From the NCBI GenBank assembly GCA_039621445.1, contig CP154956.1, positions 94,182,406-94,246,405 of the forward strand: 64,000 nt of DNA. Reading direction: 5' to 3'. Positions within the stretch are counted from its first letter, which is position 1, and the number at the start of each line of letters is the position of its first letter. This DNA comes from Euglena gracilis. Its lineage: Eukaryota > Euglenida > Euglenophyceae > Euglenales. The position numbers were made by a program, and so were the translations under genes. Under the pieces are notes generated by a model. That model saw only the letters and a list, made by a program, of their open reading frames with translations. It did not search any database and was not told the origin of the DNA. Positions 31,917 to 41,126 of this stretch are shown here, in pieces.

Positions 31917-32514
31917 TGTGGGCGGCGGGAGGCGGCCTGGCGCCTGCGCACTGGAATTAGCGAATTTTCTGCCCCATTCCACTACTTTTTTTACCTGTGT
32001 ACTTTCCCCCCCCAGGTTCTCTCTTCCGAATGTTTCATTCAAAGAATTGTGCACGCCGAAGGAAGGAATTTCAAAAATTGAATCTGTTTTCAAGGAAACA
32101 ATTGTCCAAGGAGTTCAGAAAGTCAAACCGGAAGGTCAATCAAAAGACAAAAATTCAAATTCAAAAAAATGAAGAGCAAGCGGCGCTGGGAATCAAGGTG
32201 AAGGTGGTCTTTCGTCCCCCCCGCTACCCTTTTTTAAATTCAACCCAGGCTTTTCCTTCCCCCCCCCCCTACTGCTTCAGAGGCACCCCCAAGGAGGTGG
32301 CCAAAAATACCGTCCCCCCCCCCCAATTTTTGAATTATTTGGCTGCCGGAACCCAGGTTCTGGCTGAATTCAGGGACCGAAATACACAAAAAAAAGGGAA
32401 TTCTTGGGGCGCGCGTGCCTATTTTTCCCGAGCGCCGAGTGACTGTTTTCCCCCACTCGGCCTGCCGGGGAGCCCATTCCGCGCACGGTCACCGAACCGG
32501 CTAGAGGGGGAAAC
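31917..32514 (+). repeat. Element A 3' LTR
   Basis: 598 bp matching the 5' LTR. The end AAAC meets D sequence beginning TTCTGTGGATATCCACA, which includes a 14-bp perfect palindrome (TGTGGATATCCACA). Confidence 0.93.
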
Positions 32515-32515
32515 T

Positions 32516-32998
32516 TCTGTGGATATCCACATCAATGGTCATGTATTCCAGGAAATATATGTAGACCTCTAGGACGTAGGTAATCCACACCCTGTGCCAG
32601 TATTGTTGCAGCAGAAATATTTTCTGCCGGTGCTGTTTCAGCACCTTCCGGCCTTGCGTCCCGATCTGGGGATTCCGGCACTGATGCAGGAGGAATCTCC
32701 TGGTCGGCTGGCTGCCGGCATTCTCGGCAGTCGGAGGCGGTTTTCCGCGTTCTCCGAAACCCCAGAAGTCAACAATGTGAACTTCCTTGCAAAACTGGCA
32801 CAGTTTGTACCGCTGGGGGTACGCGAGGTCGACGTCCAGTACCTTGAACAGCGTGCCATACATGCTGTCCAAGTATACCTGGAGATTGCATGTGAACATT
32901 ACCGCGGCCTGCGCCTGGAGCTTCTCCGGCAGGGGGTAATATTTCCACTGGATTCCCAGTGCTCCCACAGAATACATGTGCGTGAAGATTTCCTTCAA
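32516..32998 (-). CDS. Element D post-integrase ORF, middle part
   Basis: About 160 residues of globular appearance (KLQAQAAVMFTCNLQVYLDS, YKLCQFCKEVHIVDFWGFG) with one CxxC, of no known family. It is in the same frame as the upstream piece (33,023-33,772), separated by a single TAA. Element A interrupts it after TIDVDIH. The 410 bp at 32,612-33,020 hold six perfect hairpins with stems of 6-7 bp. Confidence 0.55.
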
Positions 32999-33022
32999 CT
33001 GTGCGACGAACGGTTCGTCGTC

Positions 33023-33772
33023 TTAACAAGTATTCATACAATCGATATACGTCAGACCGTTTCGGTCGGCAAAAATGCCGAAATTCTGGCAGGGGTATCC
33101 CAACCAGAACCACAGCTCCCAGAAACCGGGCATCCGGTCCAGGACAACTTCATTCGAATGAGGGTATCCCTCAAACGCATGAAGTTCGGAACTGTAGAAA
33201 AAACGTTTGCAGTGATCGCTCATACGATTCTGCACCACTTCGAGCACCGCATCCGGTGGTCGGTGGATCACGTTGCCTGCTTTTGTGAACTTTTGGAGAT
33301 TTTCGTCGATTTTCGGCCAGATCTCCTCAAGGTACTTGAACACCGAGGCAACGTCATAGTCCTTCGTTTTCGAAGGATCGGCGGCTTTTCGGCCTTTTCC
33401 TGCTGGGGGTCCGGCAGATTTTCCGCCTTTGCCTGGAGCTGGCCAAGCGGGTTTTCCGCCTTTGCCAGATGGGGCTTTTCCACCTTTCTCCTGGCCTTTT
33501 CCTTTCCCCTTACCCTTGCCTTTACCTTTACCCTTACCCTTTGTGATCGACAGCCATTCGAATGTCGCCCAGTAATCCCAGTATTCTGGGTCTTCTGGTG
33601 TAAACACAGGGTAAGTCACGGATTCCGTGCTGGGCGTTCGAGCAAATTCCTGCTCAGCGTCACCACGATTCGAGTAAACCGGCGCGACCGGGGGTGGTCG
33701 GGTTTCCCGACGTGCCCGTTCTGCCGTCACGTCTGGCGCTGGCGGATCTTCCTCCTCAGCGTCGACGTGCAT
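33023..33772 (-). CDS. Element D post-integrase ORF, KG-repeat part
   Basis: 249 residues. An acidic N-terminal region (DPEYWDYWATFEWLSITKG) leads into KGKGKGKGKGKGKGQEKGGK and further Gly/Lys/Pro repeats. A globular part follows (VASVFKYLEEIWPKIDENL, PGFWELWFWLGYPCQNFGIF). The KG tract resembles the gag tails of elements A and B and may bind nucleic acid. The family is unknown. A stop at 33,023 separates it from the next piece in the same frame. Confidence 0.55.
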   Translation of the reverse strand: MHVDAEEEDPPAPDVTAERARRETRPPPVAPVYSNRGDAEQEFARTPSTESVTYPVFTPEDPEYWDYWATFEWLSITKGKGKGKGKGKGKGKGQEKGGKAPSGKGGKPAWPAPGKGGKSAGPPAGKGRKAADPSKTKDYDVASVFKYLEEIWPKIDENLQKFTKAGNVIHRPPDAVLEVVQNRMSDHCKRFFYSSELHAFEGYPHSNEVVLDRMPGFWELWFWLGYPCQNFGIFADRNGLTYIDCMNTC

Positions 33773-33822
33773 CGCCGCGGGCGGATTTTCCGACCTCGGC
33801 GAGCGGCGCTGTGGCTGCGGCG

Positions 33823-35022
33823 TCAGATTTTCCGGGCCGCGGTCACGCTTGCCGGCGGCAGAGCTGGTGGGTCGTGCTCTGATGGCGCTTCCGCCACAGC
33901 AACGTCCTGCTGTCGCACTGGCTGACTTGATCGTGATGGAGCTGGGACTCCTGTGAGAGCCGACACAGCAGCATCATACTGCTGGCGCTCTTCTCTCGTC
34001 ATTTCTGCCCGGGCAGGGTATCCCTGGCCGGCAGAAACAGGGGGGCGACGTGCGATTTGTCGTTGGATCGTCACAGCATATTCATACTGTTCACGTTCCT
34101 CTTCGGAATCGAACGGCCGGCCAGTCCACGGGTTAACGGGTTCACCCCGAACCGGAGGGACTGGCGCCGCACGAGGCGCTGCCGCGGCTTCCCGCGGACG
34201 AGCGCTTCGGGCCGTGACAGACGTCGGGGGAGGGTTTCCCTCCACAGGACGTCGTGGCACAGGGTCAGGTATGGTTGGGTGGGGTTGAGGTGGATACACG
34301 TACTGGTCCCGTGGCCTTGGTGCCTCCTGGGGGTAATCCCCAGAGACGGCGTATTGAGACACATGCTCCTGCACAGGATAATCCCGCTGGGGCATGCGCT
34401 CAGGGGATCGAAAAATACTTTCTTTCACGCGTGGGTGTTCGCTCCGGACAAGTGCTTCCACTGTCTCTTCCTCGGGTAATCCGGGGGAGTGAGCGCGAAA
34501 GTGTGCGGTGTAAGTGCCAACTGGTGGTACCTGCCGTGCAACCTGTGGCGGGACTTCCACGCCAAGGTCACGCATGGTAATGTCCGCCCCGAATCCCGAC
34601 GTGTCCGGGTCGGTGTAATACACCAAACCGGTCATCGTCGCCTGGGCGCACATACACCACAGGGCTGGAGGGGTATTCGCGATGGTCAAAATTTTACGGC
34701 AGTGGTCATCCCACAATGCCTGGGTGAGGTGGTCTGGTGCCGGGTTTGTGCTCATACGCATAACCCGGTTCATCGTCTCCGCCGTGCGGTGGATCATCAC
34801 ACCCGCATACGGTGGGAGGCGACGAGAGCCTGATGGCTGAGATGGCAGCGCTTCCGCGGACATCGGGGTCTTCCTGCTACTGCTGCTGGCTTCAGGGTAT
34901 CCCTGAGCCGCAGTCCGTGCAGGTGGCTGCGTACGGTATCGGTACGCATACTGGTCAGGTTGAGGGTGAGTGGTGGGGTGGTAAGGCGGTCCTCCGCCTG
35001 GCTCCCTTCCACCGGGCAGCAT
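33823..35022 (-). CDS. Element D post-integrase ORF, first part
   Basis: 399 residues, starting at a plausible ATG 160 bp after the chromodomain stop. Gly/Pro/Tyr/Arg-rich N-terminus, a globular block (AGVMIHRTAETMNRVMRMS ... LWCMCAQATMTGLVYYTDPD), then Pro/Arg/Glu-rich repeats. The globular block has a gag-like feel, but no capsid family was recognised. It may be the start of a third gene of about 1,650 codons running through 16.4 kb. Hairpins include 34,327-34,343 (stem CTGGGG, loop GTAAT) and 34,229-34,243 (stem GGAGGG, loop TTT). Confidence 0.55.
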   Translation of the reverse strand: MLPGGREPGGGPPYHPTTHPQPDQYAYRYRTQPPARTAAQGYPEASSSSRKTPMSAEALPSQPSGSRRLPPYAGVMIHRTAETMNRVMRMSTNPAPDHLTQALWDDHCRKILTIANTPPALWCMCAQATMTGLVYYTDPDTSGFGADITMRDLGVEVPPQVARQVPPVGTYTAHFRAHSPGLPEEETVEALVRSEHPRVKESIFRSPERMPQRDYPVQEHVSQYAVSGDYPQEAPRPRDQYVYPPQPHPTIPDPVPRRPVEGNPPPTSVTARSARPREAAAAPRAAPVPPVRGEPVNPWTGRPFDSEEEREQYEYAVTIQRQIARRPPVSAGQGYPARAEMTREERQQYDAAVSALTGVPAPSRSSQPVRQQDVAVAEAPSEHDPPALPPASVTAARKI

Positions 35023-35184
35023 GATACCGCCCGGGGTCGGTACGGTGGGATGGTTGGGTTGTTGGTTGTAAGTTGGTAAGGGTAACCGCTTGATTATTAT
35101 TTGCTAAAAAGTCTGCGAAAAGAAAGAATGATCAGAATCAATGATAAAAAAAGAGGAGAAAAAACATTGGTTTCCCATACGTTC

Positions 35185-35958
35185 TCAAAAACTTGTCATG
35201 GAGACATCAATGTTATGCTTCTTGTTCCACAGCTTCCAATCTTGCTGGACATACCCAACAAAACTGGTTGCTGGCTCCCAAATGTCCTCCTCGGGCCCAT
35301 ACCATTTCCAGCGGACCTTCCAAAGGTGCATACCTTTGTCGATTTTGTGATCGATAATTTTATCGACTACAAAGTCGTCCGTATCAGGTAATCTGGAACG
35401 GGGCTTGAAGTGCAGGCACGGGATGGGTTTCCCATCCGGTGGCGACAGGTATGGCTTGAAGTCGTCCATATGAACGTCCTCAACACCATTCGGTAATGCG
35501 ACCTTGTAACGCCCGCTGGTACCTAGTCTTTCTAGGATTTCACAGGGGCCGAGCCAGAGGGGGTCCAGCTTGGAAGACTGCATGCGAGTACGGCTATTCC
35601 GCACCCACACGCGGTCACCGGGACTATACACAGGTGACTTGAAATTCTGCAAAAACGACTTCCGTTTAGTTGCATGAATATCAGTGACGCGCTTCTGGAC
35701 TGCAGAACGTAGATTTTCTACTTCCGCAAACCAGGTCTCGCAACTGACACTCGTTCGGGCAGGTCTCTCCGAAGGGACATCCCCTATGGCCGGAGGGTCC
35801 CGTCCGAAAACTAATTTATAGGGGGAGTGAGGCAAAACCAACCCTGGTAGGGTATTGATATAAAACAAAGACCATGGTAGCACTGATATCCAGCTGCTGC
35901 GCGATTCAGCCAGTGAAAGGCGAAGCATATTCACGACGGATTTCACGGCTGCCTCGGC
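35185..35958 (-). CDS. pol: Element D integrase C-terminus and chromodomain
   Basis: The segment continues the integrase after a frameshift near 35,960. The catalytic Glu lies at the boundary in GNGRAEAAVKSVV. SPYKLVFGRDPP, VYSPGDRVWVRN and LDPLWLGPCEILERLG (GPY/F-like module) follow, then a chromodomain (VVDKIIDHKIDKGMHLWKVR ... EDIWEPATSF). It is followed by a stop and then the post-integrase block. Confidence 0.88.
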   Translation of the reverse strand, partial: AEAAVKSVVNMLRLSLAESRSSWISVLPWSLFYINTLPGLVLPHSPYKLVFGRDPPAIGDVPSERPARTSVSCETWFAEVENLRSAVQKRVTDIHATKRKSFLQNFKSPVYSPGDRVWVRNSRTRMQSSKLDPLWLGPCEILERLGTSGRYKVALPNGVEDVHMDDFKPYLSPPDGKPIPCLHFKPRSRLPDTDDFVVDKIIDHKIDKGMHLWKVRWKWYGPEEDIWEPATSFVGYVQQDWKLWNKKHNIDVSMTSF

Positions 35959-35959
35959 T

Positions 35960-36769
35960 CTACCATTGCCTTTTGGCCGGTATATAAAGGAAAAAGTGTT
36001 GCTCGATTCCGAGTAAACCGCACAAAGTGGTGAAAAACCTTGAAGAAATCAAATGGTCTTGATCACTCACGATTTCATTCGGTAAACCCATTAAGCAAAT
36101 ACATTTCTCCAAAAATATAGTTGCCAAACTTTGGGCAGTCAACCCTGACTTCTGGCATGGAATGGCTACAATGTACCCACTCAGCCTGCAGACGACAACA
36201 AAAACGTAATCGTAAATTTTGTCGTCCGTTCCTTTGCACGGTTCTAATTCCAGAAAATCCATGCAGAGGGATGTAAAAATGTCAGCGGGTACGGGGAAAA
36301 AGTCCATCGTACCAGGGGGGGTACCTCTGCGGGGTTTTACCGCTTGACAAATTTGACACCGTTGCGCTATCCGCAAACAGCGTGAGTAAAGCTCTTTCTC
36401 GCTCAGGGTTGTGCAATACCGGCAGCCCACCAACGAAAGAAGTTTGGGGGCCCCAGGGTGACCATGGTTGTGATGGCACAAAATCACATCATCAACCAGG
36501 TCCTGGGGGATACAATATTTGTAACCCGACTCATTGCAAAAAACCAACCGTAAAGGTGAAAGAGTGTAATTCTCCAGCACTTCGCCATTACGAAGTCTGG
36601 TGACAATAGCGTCATACACCGGATCACGACTATAATCCCATTCGCGAAAGAACAGTGGGGAAGGGCACTCCGTGCGCGTAATGCGCCGGGGTCCGGACGT
36701 GCTTCCACGTCGGCGCCTTCCGCGCACTGGTGCGACCAGGAATAGTTGTGAAACGGGAAAATAATCCAA
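35960..36769 (-). CDS. pol: Element D integrase, zinc-binding and catalytic core
   Basis: The HHCC motif is HHNHGHPGAPKLL ... CQIC. The first catalytic Asp is in MDFLEL and the second in SDQDHLISS, with DYVFVVVCRLSGYIVAIP between. The frame ends at a stop just before the catalytic Glu region, so one frameshift separates it from 35,185-35,958. The linker with RNase H (ends 36,839) is out of frame. Confidence 0.88.
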   Translation of the reverse strand: MDYFPVSQLFLVAPVRGRRRRGSTSGPRRITRTECPSPLFFREWDYSRDPVYDAIVTRLRNGEVLENYTLSPLRLVFCNESGYKYCIPQDLVDDVILCHHNHGHPGAPKLLSLVGCRYCTTLSEKELYSRCLRIAQRCQICQAVKPRRGTPPGTMDFFPVPADIFTSLCMDFLELEPCKGTDDKIYDYVFVVVCRLSGYIVAIPCQKSGLTAQSLATIFLEKCICLMGLPNEIVSDQDHLISSRFFTTLCGLLGIEQHFFLYIPAKRQW

Positions 36770-36838
36770 AAGGTTATCCGCAGCGTCGTTTCGACGTGCG
36801 TATTCGTCAGCTTCCTGACTTCGATGAAAAGTCGCGTC

Positions 36839-37861
36839 TCACTCATCCGGGTTCCCAGGGTAATACCAAGGGGCCCGACTGAGCGGATCCGCTACTTTTT
36901 GTGTGTGACCAGGGGTATAAATAACCACAAGGTTGAAATGACTCAAGAACTCATGCCATCTGCATCGCCTTCCGACCAATGACATGGCCTTGTTCAAATC
37001 CTCGGTGTACCAGTGTTGAAGACTCTCATGGTCGGTCTTGACGAGGATCTGGACGAGGCTGCTGGCGACCCAGCTGCGAAATTTCTGGAGTATAAGCACG
37101 ATTGCGTAGGTTTCCTTCTCGCGTATACTCAACTTGACTTGACCTTTGCCGTCGTCACCCTGTAGCTTTCGGCTGAAAAAAGCCACCGGTCGGAGTTCAT
37201 TCGCCGCGTTTTGCTGGCTAAGAACTCCACCAACAGCGTAATCGCTGCTGTCGACTTCCAGGACATACGGTTTGTACGGGTCCGCGATTTCGAGGACAAC
37301 ATTTTCCAAAAGCAAAACCTTGAATTTCTCAAGGGCTTCGCGCACTTGGTTATCCCAAATGACTTTGGTGTTGTCAACAGCCCGGTTTTTGAGCTGTTTG
37401 GTGAGGGGCACCGCGATTTTCGCGAAGTCCTTCATATATATCGCGTAGTACTGGGCTAATCCCAAAAATCCTTTGAGGTGTGTAATCGTTTTGATTACCT
37501 CAGAGGTACATTTCTTAATGGCTTCGAGTTTACTCGGAGCGGCTTTCCGCTGTCCATTGCTGAGGATGTGACCGCAAAATTCCATAAGTTCGCGACACAA
37601 ATACATTTTCGCGCCTTTCACAAAAAGCACATGTTTTTGAAAAGCGGTTAATACCGCGCAAACATGGTGAAAGTGTGTGTCGAGGATATCCTCGCTCGAT
37701 TTTGCGGTTGGTGGTGGTGTTCCCACCAGCACATCATCAATGTACACAATGTCAAACGACAAATCGCGTAGAACCCATTGTATCATGCGTTGAAACAAGG
37801 CTGGGCCATTCTTAACACCCATGGCGAGTACCGTCCATTGGTACACACCCTTGGATGTCAC
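36839..37861 (-). CDS. pol: Element D reverse transcriptase (catalytic) and RNase H
   Basis: 340 residues. RT palm YIDDVLVG (intact YxDD), FCGHILS, LKGFLGLAQYY, then RNase H with LEVDSSDYAVGGVL, FSRKLQ, EKETYAIV, TDHESLQHW, and CRWHEFLSHF with TPGHTQKVADPLSRAP. One in-frame TAA (near 37,875) plus a frameshift near 37,920 separates it from the RT N-terminal part. All RNase H carboxylates look kept. Confidence 0.9.
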   Translation of the reverse strand: MTSKGVYQWTVLAMGVKNGPALFQRMIQWVLRDLSFDIVYIDDVLVGTPPPTAKSSEDILDTHFHHVCAVLTAFQKHVLFVKGAKMYLCRELMEFCGHILSNGQRKAAPSKLEAIKKCTSEVIKTITHLKGFLGLAQYYAIYMKDFAKIAVPLTKQLKNRAVDNTKVIWDNQVREALEKFKVLLLENVVLEIADPYKPYVLEVDSSDYAVGGVLSQQNAANELRPVAFFSRKLQGDDGKGQVKLSIREKETYAIVLILQKFRSWVASSLVQILVKTDHESLQHWYTEDLNKAMSLVGRRCRWHEFLSHFNLVVIYTPGHTQKVADPLSRAPWYYPGNPDE

Positions 37862-37883
37862 GAATGCCGTGTATGGTTAGGAG

Positions 37884-40135
37884 TCAGGGTGCAAGTGCAT
37901 TTGGTGAACATGCACCGTCCTCCAGATCGAAAATTGACCACAACCGGTTTTCGGATTGTTTGGTGATCAAATCCTCGATCAGGGGCAGCGTGAAGGGATC
38001 ATCCCTTGTCTGGGAGTTCAGGTACCGGTAATCCAGCACCAGTCTCCATTTCTTCTGACCTGAGGGGTCTGGGGGTTTAGGAACAACAAATGCCTGGGAT
38101 GTCCACTCGCTTTTCGAGGGTACGATCCACTTGCGCTGAATAAGCTTCTCAATCATTTCATTCAGAGCTTGTTCGCGTTCTCCCGAACAACGAAAAAATT
38201 TCGGTGCATCGGTTTAGCTCCTTCCTTAAGCTCGATCTTACAAACACCGAACGGACCGCGTATCGCGGGGTCGATTTCGCACGCGTATACTGGATTTTCC
38301 AGCACACCGTGAAATTCGCGGGTGATCCGCGAACAGAATTCGGCTGACTTAGGATGCTGACCTGCACTCTCAATGACTGCGGACACCACCAGGGTATTCC
38401 TGGGGCTACCGAGTTTCCTCGGCACCGCGATTTCGGACATTCCGAAGGCATCGAAGAAACATACGCGAAAAATGATTTCTTGCAAGGGTGGTAATATTTT
38501 GCCACAAAAATCCTCAAAAATCGGTACATTAGTGAGTAAATCCCACCAATGAAAGCACACATACGATAGTTGGGTGAACCATTCCGCTTCCGGAATGATG
38601 GGTATGAGAACAACTCCACGGGCTTCATCCCGCAGAATTTTCTCAACCGCACATTCGATAAGTTTTGGGGGAGGGTGCATCCATAGCACCGTATCACCCC
38701 AAAATTTATCAAATGCGTTGGAGTGTTGTGACCAATGACGTGGCAAACGGGCATGTGCATTGGATGAAAAGGTATCGATTTCCAATGCCAAATCAAAGGA
38801 ATCAGCCAGTGTCGCGATTTTGGAAAACCATCGTTCCAAAATGCGATATTGACCAAAATTGAAAGCATTCCATACGCGTTTCGCGTATTCATGCACCCGA
38901 TTTCCGGGTTGGAGTGACGAAACACAATGAATGGATCCACAAACATGCGGACTGTCCTCCGCTGCCCCAAGGGTTAATCCCAAGGGAGTTCGGACAGGTT
39001 GGGGTTTTCCCCATTCCGCATCAAATTCATACCAGGTGTACTTGGGAAGGTGATTAGGAATGACGCTTTTCGCGTTTCCAAACAACGAGGCTAATCCGCG
39101 TTGTTGGAGTACTCGGTGTATCTCCGCACATTGCGGGCTACAACCAAGTGCATCATGTGGTGTGGATTCCGTTTTCGGAATAGCGATTAGTGTCGGATTT
39201 TGAACTAAACATCCACAATCGAAATCCGATTGGGTGGAACTTCTCCTGCAGTGCACACATTGGAAGGATGTGTGGTGGTGTGACGGGTGTGCGTGTAAGT
39301 GGGTGTCGGTGGCATTAGCCGGTGAGTCTTGTACAGGTGTGCCTGGATTCGGCACAACTGGTGGGAAACGGAGTGGTGGTGTAGCTGGGCGACTACTCGA
39401 CACCGTGATCACTGCAGGCCTTTGGGCTTTCGTCTTGTAACCCAGTGGAACGGCGGGGGTACCGCTACTCGCTTGCCCTGCCTCATGTGGAACGCATGTA
39501 GGTGTGTCATTGGGTAGGGGGGAGGCTTTCTCCGCACCCCGGGTGTGGAAAACGGTTGTTGGTGTGGTGGGTAACGGTGTTGCCATTGTGGGTAACGGTG
39601 TTGGAAAAGTGGTGGTCATCATAGTGGATGCCAACGGTGATGGTGCTTTGGGTGGCATTGAAGTGGTGGGTGCTGTGCGCAAACCGTGGGAGTGGCAATC
39701 CACAACCAATCGGTACTGGCGTAAAAATGGGTATCCCAACATTACGTCAGACCCGTGAATTCCGGACTCGTAACCAAAAATATTGGTGAAATGTTGTAAT
39801 TGTGGGGGGTGTGAGTGATGCTTGGGAATGATGGGCAAGAGTATCTCGAGCACACATCCCAAATCACCACCGCACATGGGGGTGTTATCCGCGGTTGTAA
39901 TTTTGATCGGTTTCTTGGCGCTTACGAAGAGAGGGGTCGGTATCAACCGCAACCGAAAGAGCAGTGCAATGCGACAACCAGTGTCAATGAGAATTTTAAC
40001 TTTGGTGGAGAAATTTTGAATGCGGATTTCCGCTTGGACGAGTAATTCCATTGGTGGTACGCAAAGTGAAGGGTCTGGCGGAAAAACGTTTGCATGCCAG
40101 CTTTCCCATGAACCCTTTCCTACTTTGCTCAGCAT
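37884..40135 (-). CDS. pol: Element D protease, methyltransferase-like block and RT N-terminus
   Basis: A 657-residue frame to 38,162, continued in another frame to 37,884. Protease: ILIDTG at residues 48-53 and MLGYPFLRQYRLVVDC near 125. A Pro/Thr-rich linker (~145-290) carries two Cys/His groups (FQCVHCRRSS, DCGCLVQNP). Residues ~445-525 hold IDTFSSNAHARLPRHW ... LWMHPPPKLIECAVEKIL ... GVVLIPIIPEAEWF, which resembles the N/D-P-P block of phage Dam-like domains in DIRS retroelements. The RT N-terminus ends the frame (CKIELKEGAKPMHRNFF), and the continuation has WRLVLDYRYLN. The block's place before RT is unusual. The HPPP in place of NPPY/DPPY suggests loss of catalysis. Confidence 0.75.
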
Positions 40136-40289
40136 TCCGAGCAGAAATGTGGATTGGGGGGGTAGGGGACCCGAAATAATTCCGGGTACTGACCGTGAAG
40201 GCGGATGGCAGGGGGGGGTAAGGTTGATCAGGTCTTACCTCCATCTGTTCATCAGCCCAGAGGTCCGTGCCCTCAGACCTCGGGCTCCC

Positions 40290-41126
40290 CTACTCCAAGT
40301 CCGAACCGGCCGCATAGCCGGCAACGGACTTTTTGTTGGAATAGATAGAATTCAGTGAGCGCACCGCCATTCGGGCCTCATTAAATTCTCCGTCCGAGGT
40401 CTCATCCCCCTCCCTGCCCGAAGCCGGGTTGTCCTCCTCCAAACAAGAAATCTTGAAACCGACTTTTTGCCGGTTGGAGGAGTAACCACGGTCCTCGCGG
40501 CGCTTACCGCGATTTCCGTAGCCGGGCCGGAGGGAACGAGATCTGGGACATTTGGATGCGTGGTGGTCTTTGGAACCGCAAAGTGAACAACGGGATTTGT
40601 GGCGGGATTCCGCATAACGGAGGGAACGGTATTCCGTTCTTCCGTCATACCGTCGTGGTGAACGGGTTTCCCGTCGACCATGACCGGTGTACCGGGGTTT
40701 CCCCGATGACTCGCGCGAAGAGGATGATCCACTTCGCAAACGAGATCGTGAAGAGTCGCGATTGAAATCCCGTATTCGGGTATGGGGGCCAGGTGACCGA
40801 CCGCGAGAAGGACGGGTTTCCCGACCATCACGCGATGGTGACTTGGGCCTACTACCGCTAAAGCGATGCTCCGAAGACCGTGAAACTCCCGATTGACGTG
40901 GAAACGCCGAGGAACCCGATCCCCGTGAGGAGGTCGAGCCCATTTGGCTTCCAATGCGCTTTCGCGCATCGGGATTCGGGCATTCCCGAGACATGTGACC
41001 AGATTTGTTGCACAAAAAGCACAGTTTATCCGTGCCTTGGTTCGAAGAACGCTGATTCCGCGTTTTCAATACCCGTGGTGGGTGATCTCGGTGACATGGG
41101 TGATTTTTGCACCGCATTAACCGCAC
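40290..41126 (-). CDS. gag: Element D gag, zinc-knuckle nucleocapsid
   Basis: The CCHC knuckle CFLCNKSGHMSREC is followed by a long Arg/Ser-rich tail and a second cluster (CSLCGSKDHHASKC). It overlaps the capsid frame by about 100 bp in another frame; in element C the two are continuous, so a frameshift occurred just before DKLCFLC. The basic tail would bind RNA. Hairpins with TTT, TATT and CATT loops are frequent. Confidence 0.85.
   Translation of the reverse strand: MRLMRCKNHPCHRDHPPRVLKTRNQRSSNQGTDKLCFLCNKSGHMSRECPNPDARKRIGSQMGSTSSRGSGSSAFPRQSGVSRSSEHRFSGSRPKSPSRDGRETRPSRGRSPGPHTRIRDFNRDSSRSRLRSGSSSSRESSGKPRYTGHGRRETRSPRRYDGRTEYRSLRYAESRHKSRCSLCGSKDHHASKCPRSRSLRPGYGNRGKRREDRGYSSNRQKVGFKISCLEEDNPASGREGDETSDGEFNEARMAVRSLNSIYSNKKSVAGYAAGSDLE

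Larger units (their letters stand above)
18850..32514 (+). mobile_element. Element A: Ty3-type chromodomain retrotransposon with methyltransferase, nested in D
   Basis: LTRs are 18,850-19,448 and 31,917-32,514 with about 26 substitutions between them (about 4 percent). The initiator-Met primer site and a purine tract are in place. Order on the plus strand is gag, C5-methyltransferase-like domain, protease, RT, RNase H, linker, integrase, chromodomain, then a C-run-rich 3' region. The coding part is GC-rich with strong G/C third-position bias, unlike D and B. It sits antisense in the post-integrase ORF of D. No target duplication is visible (left flank TCCAGG, right flank TTCTG). About six frameshifts or stops make it inactive. 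Confidence 0.92.

Noticed and set aside
29578-31960. Frames of 430-741 codons on both strands in the A 3' region
   Set aside because: Composition-driven Pro/Arg/Gly repeats in a C-run minisatellite, overlapping on both strands. No domain and no similarity between element copies.
35101-36600. Plus-strand frames over the D integrase
   Set aside because: They are antisense shadows; the minus strand carries the HHCC, DDE and chromodomain motifs.
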